DNA of 64,000 nucleotides from Henricia sp. BOLD:AAB3569 (Eukaryota; Echinodermata; Asteroidea; Spinulosida; Echinasteridae): NCBI GenBank assembly GCA_037783545.1, contig JBBELK010000052.1:1922001-1986000 (forward strand), read 5' to 3'. Positions 32,288-43,332 of the stretch are shown in pieces. The notes under the pieces were generated by a model. That model worked only from the letters and a program-made list of their open reading frames with translations, was not told the origin of the DNA and ran no database searches. The stretch's first letter is position 1. Every line of letters starts with the position of its first letter. The position numbers and the translations under genes were made by a program.

Positions 32288-33077
32288 TGTGGCGTTTTTC
32301 CCTTTGATGACGGCCAACCGCGGGTGTTTCTAGCCGACGTCAGCGAGCGGTCTAACTGAGAAGGCTAGGGGAACAGGCCCGTTCCGGGGCAGTCTGCCAC
32401 CAGGCGACGAGGGAGAACCAGCTTGGGTCCCTACGGGATCCTTGAAAGGCCGACAGCTCGCGTGGGGAAGATAAGGGGTTGGAATGGAAGGCCAGTAGAC
32501 GGGGACTCAATGAACACACAAGAAATACTTATCTACAATAGTCGGACCTGTTTTAATCTCTGTCTTCTTTATAACACATATTGTGGACCTATCCGGGTGG
32601 TGTACGTGGACTAATTAGGTGATGCCTATGGACGCCTAATTAGGTGTCTGATAATTCTCGCCTTCTGAGGTGGTGTACAAGATATATGCGTTATAACTCG
32701 TTCCTCCTTACGGTAATTCACGTATAAAGTTACAGATCCCTGATCTCGCTAATACTTCTCAAATCTCTGCTTACCCAACAGCCCTGGCGGTTGTACTTCC
32801 GCAACACCAAAAACGTGTAGCTGCACACACAAACTAAAGGGCTGTTTACGGCGAGTAATTAGACTGCACGGATGCCTAGACTGACTACCGTGAGAGTGCC
32901 GTCAGTGAGAGTGCCCCCGTGCGCCCCGCGCACCGGCTTTTATATGCGCCACGCACGGCCTGGTGCCTCTTCGCTATGCCGTCTAGTAACAATGAGTGGC
33001 GTCTAGTTACCTGACACAATTCTAATACGGTAGCCTGGAAATGCCATACTTATACCACAAACTGCAATTTCGCTACA
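32288..33077 (-). repeat. 5' LTR of gypsy element 2
   Basis: About 790 bp, matching 16416-17217. In minus orientation it starts TGTAGCG and ends CGCCACA. The TATA box at 32938-32944 (TATAAAA, minus) is followed downstream by GC-rich sequence, so transcription would start near 32910. Confidence 0.93.
32938..32944 (-). promoter_or_regulatory. TATA box in 5' LTR
   Basis: GCATATAAAAGCC on the minus strand, identical in both LTRs and placed to drive genomic RNA toward gag. Confidence 0.55.
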
Positions 33078-33194
33078 ATAAGTAAGCCTGAAGATAATAA
33101 TTCAGAATTTGTTTGGAGGGTAATTACAAAAGTAGTAGACTACCTCTAAGGAAATTGTTTTCCAAAACAAATCAGTGAGGACTTTATGTTTCGC

Positions 33195-33840
33195 GCATTG
33201 TGACTATTCACAAGGAGCGGAAGTTTAAGAAGTCATGAAAGTCATGTCCAAGCAATTCAAGAACTGGGGAAGTGCCAGTGGGTTATGCTACAAAGCATTA
33301 TCCTAAATTTCAAGAGGTTATACACACTCTGAAGGACTTGGTTAGAAGATGTTCCTTCGGCTAACAAAGAAAATATTTCGAGAGCCTAAAGACCAACAAC
33401 AAGAAATGATGCACCACCTGAAGAGTCCCCAGCAAGTCTGGTACCAATACACCAAGGCAAGCCTAAGCTTTAGTGGACATTGCTCAAGGCTGGTATCCAT
33501 AAACGATGACTAAGAACGACTTTGGTCCTCCGAGCTAGCCAGACACACAAAAGCTCCTTAGCATTTAAACAAAATGCATCTGTGGTCGTCATATTAGGCT
33601 ATATTATGAGACGAAAATGAGCTTGTTTGACAGTGTCCAACAAGCCACATAGGAGAAGCATGACGAAGAGGAGGAGCGTTAATCGCAAAGAAAATAATCT
33701 CCGCGGTCAAGCATGGAGGCAAAGCATACTGTAATGCTTTGGGGTGGTTTTTTTTCTTCTGCCAACGGGCCCGACAACCTTGTCGAAGTGGACGGTATTA
33801 TGAACCGCCAACTCCTACGGCGATCTTGAAAACCGCAATG
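33195..33840 (+). pseudogene. Tc1-like transposase remnant
   Basis: Patches of translation in changing frames resemble Tc1 transposase: RIVTIHKERKFKKS near 33197 (helix-turn-helix start), ETKMSLFDSVQQATY near 33615 (the DESKF-type catalytic segment, now ETK), and AVKHGGKA followed by GP and VDGIMNRQLL near 33700-33815 (the VKHGGGSVMVWGCF region). No open frame longer than a few dozen codons survives and terminal inverted repeats were not found. Confidence 0.6.
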
Positions 33841-33849
33841 TGCCAGGGG

Positions 33850-35240
33850 AGAGAACCGGGGACCATGGCGTCTGGGTCACAATAGGCGGGAGATGGACGT
33901 CGGGAGTGCAGTGTACATAGTGTGGCGCGCCCGCTGTGCGGTTGGTTTAGCCTCTGTTCCACCAATATATTTATTAACCTCGCACAAGGATGAGCGGTTA
34001 TCCTTGCACAAGAGGGGATAATTCACTGAACCGTGGACTCACCCTAGGGGCTGTTCGTTTGGTGGAAATATACCACCACTTTGCGAATGAGTGCCGAATT
34101 ATTCAGTTACCGAGCAACAATCAACCTCACGGGACCTACGGGGGAATGTAATCAACCTTACGGGGTCTAGTAAGCCTCACAGGGTAATGCAATAATCCTC
34201 ACGGGGTCAATAATTGCAGAAACAACAATCAAAATGATTTAATAAAGAATCACTGTTATAGTCAATTATATGTACACACTCTTGATTTATAATAATACAG
34301 AAATAAGCAGTGTGATAAACCTCACGCGTAAATCTGGTAGTTAAACCTCACGAATGATAGGTGGCTCTAATAAACCTCACACGTGACTCAACTTAAATGC
34401 AGTACAGGTAAACCTCACGAATGATAGGTGGCTCTAATAAACCTCACACGTGAATCAACTTATATGCAGTACAGGTAAACCCCACGAATGATAGGTGGCT
34501 CTAATAAACCTCACACGTGAATCAACTTAAATGCAGTACAGGTAAACCTCACGAGTGATAGATGGCTCTAATAAACCTCACACGTAAATCTGGTAGGTAA
34601 ACCTCACGGGTGATAGGTGGCTCTAATAAACCTCACACGTGAATCAACTTAAATGCAGTACAGGTAAACCTCACGAGTGATAGGTGGCTCTAATAAACCT
34701 CACACGTGAATCAACTTAAATGCAGTACAGGTAAACCTCACACTGTTAAGGAAATTCCCCCGGCACTGATTTGTGTAGGGCCGTACACTGCACCCAGTAA
34801 ACCTCAACGGGAAAGGCTAGCTCCGAGGTTAGGGCTGCAATCGACCGTTCCCACGCTCATAGCGTAGGGAAACCGGCATGCAATCCCTCCAACCACTCTT
34901 AGCTACGCCGATATCCCGACTCTAGGTTCACCCAGGTTCCGCCACGCTATAACCGGGCCCTACCCTCACCAATACTAGGCTAGAATAACCTTACTTAGTG
35001 GTAACCCTCACAGGCACCACGTATATTCAACGTCGTTCAACTACGGCGACTGAATTGCATGTAATGAATGTGCCAATAAGCCTCACGGGGCCTAGTAAGC
35101 CTCATAGGGTAATGCAATGAGCCCCACACAACTAGAGAAGCGAGCAGCCAACAATACAGTTTGGACTAGCCCCGGGCTAATAATTTATCCTCACGGGACC
35201 ACAAAGAGAAAGGGTAAAATTACGAGAACAATATAGGCAA
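33850..35240. repeat. Field of CTCACGGG-like motifs around a 67-bp tandem repeat
   Basis: CCTCAC followed by GGG, ACG or GAA recurs dozens of times, usually preceded by AAA or GTAAG. In 34315-34745 it forms a regular tandem array of about six 67-bp units (CTCTAATAAACCTCACACG, then AACTTAAATGCAGTACAGG, then CGAATGATAGGTGG); one unit is shortened to about 55 bp. Looser copies at 34117-34220 and 35060-35130 share AGTAAGCCTCA and AGGGTAATGCAATRA. No coding region. Confidence 0.9.
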
Positions 35241-36202
35241 TGAGACATAGGTTCGTCTCGGCCGTCCTGATAACCTCAATATCGCCCGTAGCCTACACCC
35301 AACTTACGAATTACCTCCTTTCTCAATCTGAGTCCCAAAACTGGTCAATCCCAAACCTACTTACTGGCTACTCACTTGCTCCGGTACAACAAGCACAAAA
35401 TCACCAATGTTTCTAAGCTACACCCTTACTCGAAGTCTACCAGTGTCGGTCTGCCCACACACGGCACAGCGTCTTCGCAAAGCACGGGATATACACTGCA
35501 AATAATTTGTCTTGTACGGCGCCACGTCACCAACTCGTTTTAACGGTCCTCACAGAACGACGCCATACTGTCCAAGTGCCAAAATCACATGGCCAGCGCC
35601 CAGACATTGAGCAATGCGCTCTCCTGATTGGCCGCCGCGCCATGCATAATTCATGATATAGACGCGCTACCAGTCCACTGTAAGCCTGTTTCGCCACAAT
35701 AGAGTGCAGTGCGCCGGGCTGCAGGGCGGGGAGGGAGGGGGAAGCGCAGGGGGCGAGGCTTACTGTTGAACGTTTGCTTGACCTCCAGGATTTCCAGGCG
35801 TTCTTAAGCAGGTTTCGCACCACCGTACACTTTCTTAAGCAGAATTATGATAAAACGTCTAATTAGCGCTAATTAACCGCTTTCTTAAGTGGCTAAAGCA
35901 CTTAATCAGTGTAGGTTGGCCTTATGATCCGTGCTAAAATTGGGTTTGCAATCTCGATTATGATTAAACTGAAGTTTTGGGTGACTTTAAGGAGCTGACC
36001 CCTCCCAACGCACCACCCGGGACCCGTTTGGAAGATGTCCCAGATACTTCTACCAATTCCACAATTCAAACCTTTTGCACTCAAAAGTATGATTAAATCC
36101 TGCTGGGCTCGCGGACTAATAGGCTATGCTGCCTACGACGAGTGAAATTACGAAGCCTGCTGGTGCCGGTGTGGAAGCGCCCTCAACGTCAATCTTTTTA
36201 AC
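35241..36202. other. Intergenic, GC-rich patch, no gene recognised
   Basis: A 98-codon minus-strand frame (35527-35823) in GC-rich sequence has no recognisable domain and is probably chance. TTCTTAAG occurs three times in 35802-35890, and a perfect 16-bp palindrome of two TAATTA cores around GCGC lies at 35861-35876. Confidence 0.4.
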
Positions 36203-36206
36203 TTAA

Positions 36207-36634
36207 AGGCACAGGCTCGTCAGCAATGCGCGCAAGGGTGGTCGGGTTGGCGTACGGGTTCTTTCCTCGGCTTTCACCTCTGGCGTCCCGGGTTCGAATC
36301 CGGGGCGTGTATGTGGATTGGGTTTGAAGTCCCTACTTGACCGCGTGGGTTTTCTCCTGGGGTATTTCTCTGGGGTTTTTCCTCCCACTTCTAAAAACTG
36401 CAACTCCTTCTTCGTCATCTCAAGTTGATAATATAGTATATTTAAAGCTAAAACCGTATAGTTGATGGCATAAAGGGCCTTAGTTGCCGAAGATGCCATA
36501 AAACAACAACAACAACAACAATGCGCGCGCGCCAATTTCGTGCGACGAAATACGCAGCTCCATGCCTTTGCTATGGAGCTGCGTATTTCGTGGCACAAAT
36601 TTGGCGCGCGTGCATTGCTGACGAGCCTCTGCCT
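36207..36634. mobile_element. Palindromic TTAA-type MITE interrupted by a SINE
   Basis: The ends AGGCACAGGCTCG and CGAGCCTCTGCCT match the complete 131-bp copy at 57335-57465. The left flank is TTAA (36203-36206) and the right TTGA (a changed TTAA). The long hairpin is centred on CAGCTCCATGCCTTTGCTATGGAGCTG. A 285-bp SINE is inserted in its left arm. Confidence 0.85.
36234..36518 (+). mobile_element. tRNA-derived SINE with (CAA)n tail
   Basis: Flanked by CAATGCGCGC at 36224-36233 and 36519-36528, a 10-bp target-site duplication inside the MITE arm. The head has a pol III B box GGTTCGAATCC near 36292. The body contains GTGGGTTTTCTCC and TTTTTCCTCCCAC, a pair seen in deeply conserved metazoan SINE central domains, and the tail is (CAA)n. 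Confidence 0.82.
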
Positions 36635-36699
36635 TTGAAAATAAAAATCTTTACTTTATTTTTTTTTGGTACTTAATTTTTTTTTGTCCTGATGGCCGC

Positions 36700-37060
36700 C
36701 CATAATACGGTGCCTAATCACCACGGCACTAATATCGATTCATCTTAATTGGGATTCGAATTCGAAACCTCTGGCAAACTGGACAGTTGTTCTACCAGCT
36801 GAGTTTGGAGCACAATATTCTCTCGGATTTTCACACAGAACCCAAAGCACAAAGAGATAAAGCCATACACGTGTTTAATGTCTGTAAATTCGTAAAGAGA
36901 TGCTTAGAATGCACCACGGATTTGGAGTCTCCAACCCCACGCTGTAATGCATTCCCGCCTGGTGGTGGTCATCAGCCTCAATTCAACAGACCCTTTAAAT
37001 TTCTCTAGCTACAACCTTATTAACAATATCAGCTAGTTTTTACAGTACATAGTACATCCC
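36700..37060 (-). repeat. tRNA-like SINE copy, 3' flank of an earlier array unit
   Basis: The minus strand has a tRNA-like head (CTCAGCTGGTAGAACAACTG, then TTCGAATCC). The whole stretch, including GAATGCACCACGG and CCCACGCTGTAATGC, aligns with 45290-45560 and 57540-57900, which are the 3' flanks of units A and B. This suggests a lost or further-left C1q unit. Confidence 0.75.
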
Positions 37061-37989
37061 ATCCAGTACATAGTACATATCTTAATGCACATTTCAAACT
37101 ATCGCGAGCTGCCTAAAATCGGGATACAATCGGACGTGGCGAAAAAGCTATAGGCAACCAAGCCAGAGGCACTGGGGAAATTCTTTCTCTTTGCGAATGA
37201 ATGCTCTGGAATCTTTTAAAAGTAGGCCTATTACAAAATACACTAGACCTACAGTTTTACATCCCATCAAAAGGATTAAGCATCTGAGGTTAAGCTCCTT
37301 GCTCAAGAGTGCATAAAAATTGGGAACGGTTTCGACTTTAGTTTCCTTTGTCGCAAAACAGCCCGGTACCCTGGCTTTATTTCCGCGCATCGCTATACAC
37401 ATTGCTGATGTGCATCCGGCCATTGGTGGCGCGCTCTTGTTGTGCAATTTAGACTGGTTTCCGCTTCACGTATTACACAAGCAACGAATGAATATGAGAT
37501 TCATTCGTTTTATGTGGAATTTATGGAGCGGTAAGCCAGTCTACTCGCAATTGAGCACCAGTCTTCCACAGGTCGCACGACATATCGCATGAGCATGAGT
37601 TTGTTTCATGTCAATCACAAACGGGTCTTTAAGTCTTTTTCCAGTCGAAATACTGATCTTGTGCATTTGAATATTTTACACGAAGGTTCCAATGTGAGTA
37701 AATATTATGCTACAGCTATGAGCACTATGAAATATACATGTAGTCGGAAGAGCCAACTTTAGTCATGTCAGTCCATTTCGAACTCTGGTAATGGAACGGA
37801 GACAGCGCGATATCGATGCGTGTCACTACTTACGATCAGGACATTAAACTTACTCTCAAATTTTCACTTTTATATTTTGTAATTTGTTTGGTTTTCTTGT
37901 CATGGACATTATTTTTGGGATATATTTTATGTGATTGTTAGCTAGATCAAATTTCCAGAAAATCTGGACATCTCCTGTAAGCACTTTAG
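37061..37989. other. Intergenic before unit A
   Basis: No gene seen. The part at 37140-37330 carries CCAGAGGCACTGGGGAAAT (also at 45948) and a TTTACATCCC...TTGCTCAAG segment similar to the SINE at 44490-44560. Small frames on either strand are unsupported. Confidence 0.4.
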
Positions 37990-38402
37990 CAGCATCTGTC
38001 TCATGGCCTATTTCCACCAAATTGTATTGCGATTCCCACAATAATTTCAGAGTTGTTATAATAATCTTTAACTAATTCCCACTCTAAAAGCGAAAGCCCA
38101 TATATTTAATTTCACAAACAGATACGCCACAATAGACCGTTCCACTTACAAAATGCACGTATATGTGTAATAAAGTCCCATTAAAAGGTAACATGTTGGA
38201 ATGCAATCATTAAACGGATGTGAACAAATCCTGAGCCTATAGGAAGTGACCTATATCTCAATACATCCGTTTAGCTTCGTGAAGTGAATGTCAGTGACCA
38301 CCACGAGGTCCACTGATTGTGCATGCGCACTAATGCTGGAAGTCACAGTGGTACATGGGCGGGGCTAAATTGATCCGCCTGTTTCCGCCCAGTGACTGCT
38401 TG

Positions 38403-38502
38403 TCAGTGACACTCACTGACAGTGATTATGGTGGACCAATCAAAGCAGTTGGCGGGTTTCGGTAGTCACTGCTCAGGATACTCGGTGATTGAATAAAATA
38501 TA
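38403..38502 (+). promoter_or_regulatory. C1q unit A promoter: CAGTGA repeats, CCAAT, TATA
   Basis: TCAGTGA and TCACTGA form an inverted pair (38403-38409, 38413-38419) among several further CAGTGAC or GTCACTG copies from 38290 to 38470. CCAAT is at 38436-38440. A TATA-like ATAAAATATA (38493-38502) lies about 30 bp before an initiator TCAGTCT at 38522. All are conserved in unit B; unit C has a weakened TATA. Confidence 0.65.
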
Positions 38503-38523
38503 GGAGCGCTGTCATCAGATATC

Positions 38524-38605
38524 AGTCTGACAGGAAACTTCAAAGTGCCAAGTGCTTCCGGAGTCAAGAACATTCAAGGCAACAGTTCACCACTGACTTG
38601 TCAAG
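38524..38605 (+). other. Noncoding exon 1 of C1q gene A
   Basis: From the predicted start in TCAGTCT to the donor TGTCAAG/GTATGT: 82 nt, without ATG. The identical length in units B and C supports it. Splicing to the acceptor at 42489 gives CAAG directly before ATG, with A at -3. The intron is about 3.9 kb and carries a foldback element and a C-rich tract. Confidence 0.6.
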
Positions 38606-39928
38606 GTATGTATAGAGAATGAATGATTTACGCAACTGTTTCAAACAGTTAAAGTCCCGCTATATCATCTGCAGATGAAACATTTTCAATGGAATAACAG
38701 CAACTACAGAATAATGTTATAAACTGCCTTGTAGAAATTTCGGCCACACAGATGGGAATGCTTTAAAAAACCTTCAAAATCTATGTATGTGTTTAAATAA
38801 ATGGTTATTGTTTGTACCTCTTCTAATTCCACCTTGTAAAATTAAATCTGAATGACTAAAATAGATAATATTTTAAATTTACTAAAGTTATCAACATTTA
38901 TCGGTGAAAACGACCATCAAATAGGGCCTAATGTAAAGCGAGAACATTTACATAAAGTGCCATTCATGTTATTTTTAGGGATGGCAACCATAAACTAATG
39001 GAGAACCGGTTCATTTCGTAAAAAGCGCGGAGCAAAGTGGCCTTGGATTTTTTGTTAAGTTGTTAAGCCAATAGTTTTCCGTTTCCTCAAAAATGGTTTC
39101 ATTTAAAAATCGCAGACAATACAGCCAGACCTTGATAATAAGAGCACTGTTAATACAACATTCTGCTTATAACAAGAACAAATTTGGGTCTCATTCCTTT
39201 GGTTGTCCGTTGTTTATATTCCTGATAATACAAGGTTCCTATTATAACAAGGTAATTTAAAGGTCTGTATAGACCTGTTATTAACGGAGCGTACTAGATC
39301 ACATCTTGAGGCCCCATTTTTGCCGATGTTTGTAAACTAATTGATCTGTTCTATAAAGCACTGCAGTGATTACACCGATTATATTTTTGCTTCCACGTCC
39401 AAACTGGGAATGTAAATTTCCTGTTTTGTTCCCATGAATGGTATTTTGGGGAGGTATTTTATACGATTGTTAGGTTGAAACGAAATCCCTTTTTTTTCAA
39501 ATCTGATCACGCTCCTTTACGGAGGTTTGACTGTAAATGTTCATGTTTGAAATGCTGTCTGCACACATATACTCATGGTAAATGATACTGCCTAAAATAA
39601 ACTTTATGTCAAAAAAGCAGGATACAGAATTTGTTAAAACTAAGCTTACAGCTCTATGGCTATACATTGACAATAACAAATTTCTGAAACATTTAAAATT
39701 GTCACACCATGTTTAGTGTCTGTCCCATCACCGTCGGAACTAATGAAACTGTAACTCACACAGTACTATAGTAAACAATCCTCTTTTTAGTTGCGATAGC
39801 TAAAAGGCTAAAATATACGCTAATAAACATGGTATATGACTCATCAGTTGAAACTTTGACGTCCTGCCAAGTTTTATAAAATGCCATAACTTTTTATTTT
39901 GACGAATGTATAAGATTTTCTATGAAAT

Positions 39929-40364
39929 ATTCTTGGGTTTCACTTGGCTTGACAACCGGTTGCTATCCGCCATTACTGTGTCCATACTATGACACGCCAA
40001 AGCGAAAAATAATTCAACACTGATAATTTAATGTTGACGCATATTTTCGCAAATGTTGCGCAAAAAAAAGGTTGGCATGACTTTTAACACTAAATAATTC
40101 AACACTGATAATTTTGCCATCAACACTGAAAAACAAGTCTGAACATTTTTAAAAACTTGCCAACAAAAGCCCGGTATACCAGTTTCAAACAGTCTATCAA
40201 CATTTAAAAGTCATGCCAACCTTCTTTTTCTTGCGCAACATTTGCGAAAATATGCGTCAACATTAAATTGTCAGTGTTGAATTATTATTCGCTTTGGCGT
40301 GCCATAGTATGGACACAGTAATGGCGGATAGCAACCGTTGTCAAGCCAAGTGAAACCCAAGAAT
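39929..40364. mobile_element. Foldback MITE with arms of about 165 bp (unit A)
   Basis: The left arm begins ATTCTTGGGTTTCACTTGG and the right arm ends CCAAGTGAAACCCAAGAAT. The arms include GCCATTACTGTGTCC and GTTGACGCATATTTTCGC and their inverses. Also in unit B at 51365-51756; absent from unit C. Confidence 0.85.
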
Positions 40365-40394
40365 TGGTTCAAACAATCCACCGACTGGACGTTA

Positions 40395-40442
40395 TGGGGC
40401 GATAGGGTGGGGCGATGGGGTGGGGCAATGGGGTGGGGCGAT
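40395..40442. repeat. Short G-rich minisatellite
   Basis: About three and a half copies of GGGGTGGGGCGAT-type units; unit B has only one or two at 51788-51808. Confidence 0.75.
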
Positions 40443-41189
40443 GTTCAAACTTTGACGTCCTGCTAAAGTTTGATAAAGCTATCAATTTATTTTGAGAATC
40501 AAATCAGTAATGAGCACATGCATAGAGGTTCCATTTGTCAATTATTGACCGAAAATGACCAAAATGACCAATATATTGACACTACATAACAAAATGGAAA
40601 ACAGCACAAAGTCGGAAGTTGTTGCGGTACTATATAAACAACAATGAACCAGCTATAACCCTTCGCTGATGAAATGATGCCCACAATTTTCGCGTTCGAA
40701 GTTTCTTTTCATGTGACTATAGCTCCCATTTCTACGTAAATTTCATTCTTGTGTGATTTGGATTTTTATTTAAACATTTTATTTTTCGAATGTAATATGC
40801 GCCAATTTTTCCAAAAGCCGCCGAATGTTCCTTTTTACACGGGAAAAAATTATGTGGTGTTTGTTACCAGTGCTATCAACATTTTGTCGGTTTTTTCTTG
40901 TCAACTCGTGAAGTAAAATTGTTGGTAATGCACTAGGGCTTTAAGGGAAACGGGTTTTTTTATTAGCGAGGTTGGCAATCGGTTTCCGGCATGAGTGGAG
41001 GTACACTCGCCTTCCAACCATTATACAATGTATTTCTTACATACACAATGAATTTAGACAACTCAAATTCCAGAAATACATTATTGTCGGTGGTCCTTTC
41101 CACTTTGCCTTTTTTGTGAACTGGTTAAAGAGCCAATTGTTTTTCGCTTCCTAAGAAATAGTGAATTTGAAAATTACAGACAATATAAT

Positions 41190-41815
41190 CGAACTTCGAT
41201 ATTAACCCACCCCATTTGTTTCAACACCCGGTTCCCACCCATCCTCCCACAGTGGTCTGCCAACCATTACGAGATATCCTACTAAACCCCACCCCTAACC
41301 CCACCGATCTGCCACCCCTTCGGCCAACCTAGTTTACTCCCACTCCGCCCGTTTCCTCTCGCCCTTAGTTTCCTCCTGCTCCGCCATACCGCAGATTTTC
41401 CTCACGTCTAGCCCCGGCACTCATTTCCTTCCCACCCACCCAGGCTTCCTCCACACCCGGTCCCCCACCCGTCTTTCCACCCTCGTCTTCCAACACTTTC
41501 AGCCACCCCAGTGTTTCCGCCCCTGTCATTCCGACCCAGACCCCGTCCCCCAACCCGGTCGCCGACGCCCGTTCCCCGCCCGTTACCCCACCCCTCCCCA
41601 TTCATTCACCTCACCAAGCCCCATCCTCCCATCCTCGTCCCCCACCCCAGCCTCCCCATATGTCTCCTATCGTCATTCCTGTCATTGCAACACCCACTTC
41701 AACCCCGCCCCCAATCTCCTATACCCTGTCCCCCAACCCCCATATTTAAAAGATGCAAAACGATTAAAAAGAGGCAAAACTAACACATTTTTATGCGGAC
41801 GGACGGACGGATAGA
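41190..41815. repeat. C-rich pyrimidine tract with GGAC microsatellite end
   Basis: Extremely C-rich plus strand (CCCACCC, CACCCGGTCCCCCACC) ending in GGACGGACGGACGGATAGACGG. Homologous tracts are at 52480-52640 (shorter) and 62000-62930 (longer). The long proline-rich or glycine-rich frames here are compositional. Confidence 0.85.
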
Positions 41816-42489
41816 CGGAATGAAATCGGCGTTACATAGGCTCCCATTTGCTTTGCAACTTGTCCAAATTAATGAAGGTACATGTATACAGTCCGTGCGT
41901 TTTGGGTGTGGCCCCTCGAAAAATAAAACAGTTTTTTTGGGAATAACTTTCTAGAAACATAAAAGTTACTCGCTTTCAAATCAGACATCAACGAAAAAAA
42001 AATCCACCAATTTTGAATTATTGGCGGTGCACTAATAATTCAAGGCGGAGACCTCCCGTGCTCTGTCTGCAACGCGCAGCTGACAGTGTGCCCTCTGGAC
42101 CGGTGGCCTGTCCAATTTTCTTCCGTTTCATCTGTCTCTGAAAGTCTACCGAGACAGAAGAAAACAGATTTGCAGGTCATTAGGGGGAGGGGGAGGGGGA
42201 TGGGTTTGCGGTGCGCTGCACGCATCGCGCAACAGACTAAACACATAAAGTCACACCAGAGAAAGTATTGGCAAGGCGCTAAAACGGCCGTATAAAAACA
42301 GGGTTGCCGATAGCTAAAATAGGCCTACTAAGTATTATGTTTTGTCGTTAAAAAACGTTTTTTCGAGGTGCCACAGCCAAAACGCACGAACAATCATCTT
42401 TAAACTGAACTGGAAAATCAACTTTGTTTTTTTTAGTCCTACTAAGTATTATGTTTGTTTGTTTGTTCACTTTGTGTCTTTATATGCAG

Positions 42490-43332
42490 ATGAAAATCGT
42501 CTTGCTGATCGTCCTAGCAATCATGAACTTCCTGTTCAACTCTGCCCATCTCCAAGCTGCTACTACTGGGCCGTCTACTGCTACCAGTGATGACAGGGCA
42601 GACCCCGTTTGCCAGACATGCTGCACAGGTCAGGCTGCAGTACCAGGCATTCCCGGCATGCCTGGCCAGCCGGGTCCATACGGACCGAAAGGAGATGTGG
42701 GTCTACCAGGTCAAAAGGGAGACATGGGACGTGGAGAGAAGGGTGACACGGGTGAGCCGGGAGCACGTGGGAATCCTGGGCCTAAAGGAGACGATGGGGT
42801 AGGTCAGCCCGGTAAGATGGGTCCGCGTGGGCCACCGGGAGTAGTTGGACCAGCTGGGGAACCTGGTGTCAAGGGTCAAAAGGGGGAACCAGGGGAGACT
42901 CCAATCGACTCCCATAGTCCTGTAGCTTTTACAGTTGTGAGGACATCTCTAACGGCAGTGTCATCGTCTCAAACAACTCGTTTAACCTTCGAGGAAGCCA
43001 CCACGCGTTTGCCAGGTACTGATTTTGACCTTGAAACTGGTACATTTACGTGTAATGTGCCAGGCGTCTACGTGTTTATGTTCTCCTGCACCAGATACTC
43101 TGGTCAAAGCATCTACATCCACCTCTATAAGAATGACGATAGGATCGTGTCCGGTCTCAGCTCGTCCGATGACCCGTACGACCAGGTATCAGTGAGCGCG
43201 GTGCTTACCCTGCAGCAGGGAGACAGGGTGTATTTGGGCTTTTACGGCAGGGCGTACAGTGAGTCATCGTCTAGATTCACTGCCTTCAGCGGATTTCTTC
43301 TCTCAAGGAATAATCCAGAGGCTCTAACTTAG
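42490..43332 (+). CDS. Secreted collagen-like C1q-domain protein, gene A (intact)
   Basis: 280 codons from ATG 42490, which directly follows the splice acceptor TTTATATGCAG. Residues 1-23 form a signal peptide ([20 protein letters not shown]). A short linker leads to CQTCC at about 41-45, likely disulfides for oligomers. A Gly-X-Y collagen stretch follows (about 53-137, from [16 protein letters not shown] to GEPGE) with two one-residue interruptions. The C1q head domain spans about 142-277, with [20 protein letters not shown] and [11 protein letters not shown]. Such proteins trimerise and bind microbial or self ligands outside the cell; in invertebrates they act in innate recognition. The ligand cannot be told from sequence. 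A conserved AATAAA at 44808-44813 could end a long 3' UTR. Confidence 0.93.
   Translation: MKIVLLIVLAIMNFLFNSAHLQAATTGPSTATSDDRADPVCQTCCTGQAAVPGIPGMPGQPGPYGPKGDVGLPGQKGDMGRGEKGDTGEPGARGNPGPKGDDGVGQPGKMGPRGPPGVVGPAGEPGVKGQKGEPGETPIDSHSPVAFTVVRTSLTAVSSSQTTRLTFEEATTRLPGTDFDLETGTFTCNVPGVYVFMFSCTRYSGQSIYIHLYKNDDRIVSGLSSSDDPYDQVSVSAVLTLQQGDRVYLGFYGRAYSESSSRFTAFSGFLLSRNNPEALT

Larger units (their letters stand above)
16416..33077 (-). mobile_element. Ty3/gypsy element 2, minus strand, interrupted by nested LINEs
   Basis: Two LTRs of about 800 bp (16416-17217 and 32288-33077) begin TGTGGCG and end CGCTACA in plus orientation. Both outer flanks are ATAA (16412-16415 and 33078-33081), a 4-bp target-site duplication, so the two LTRs belong to one insertion. 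Read on the minus strand the interior is leader and PBS, gag, zinc knuckle, protease, RT, RNase H, integrase, and a C2H2 zinc-finger ORF in the env position. Gag is split by LINE A. After removing inserted LINE sequence the element would be roughly 8.5-9 kb. Several frameshifts mean this copy is inactive. Confidence 0.93.

Noticed and set aside
41365..41783. Gly-rich and Pro-rich ORFs in the C-rich tract
   Set aside because: Composition alone keeps frames open; the homologous tracts in units B and C do not keep the frame.
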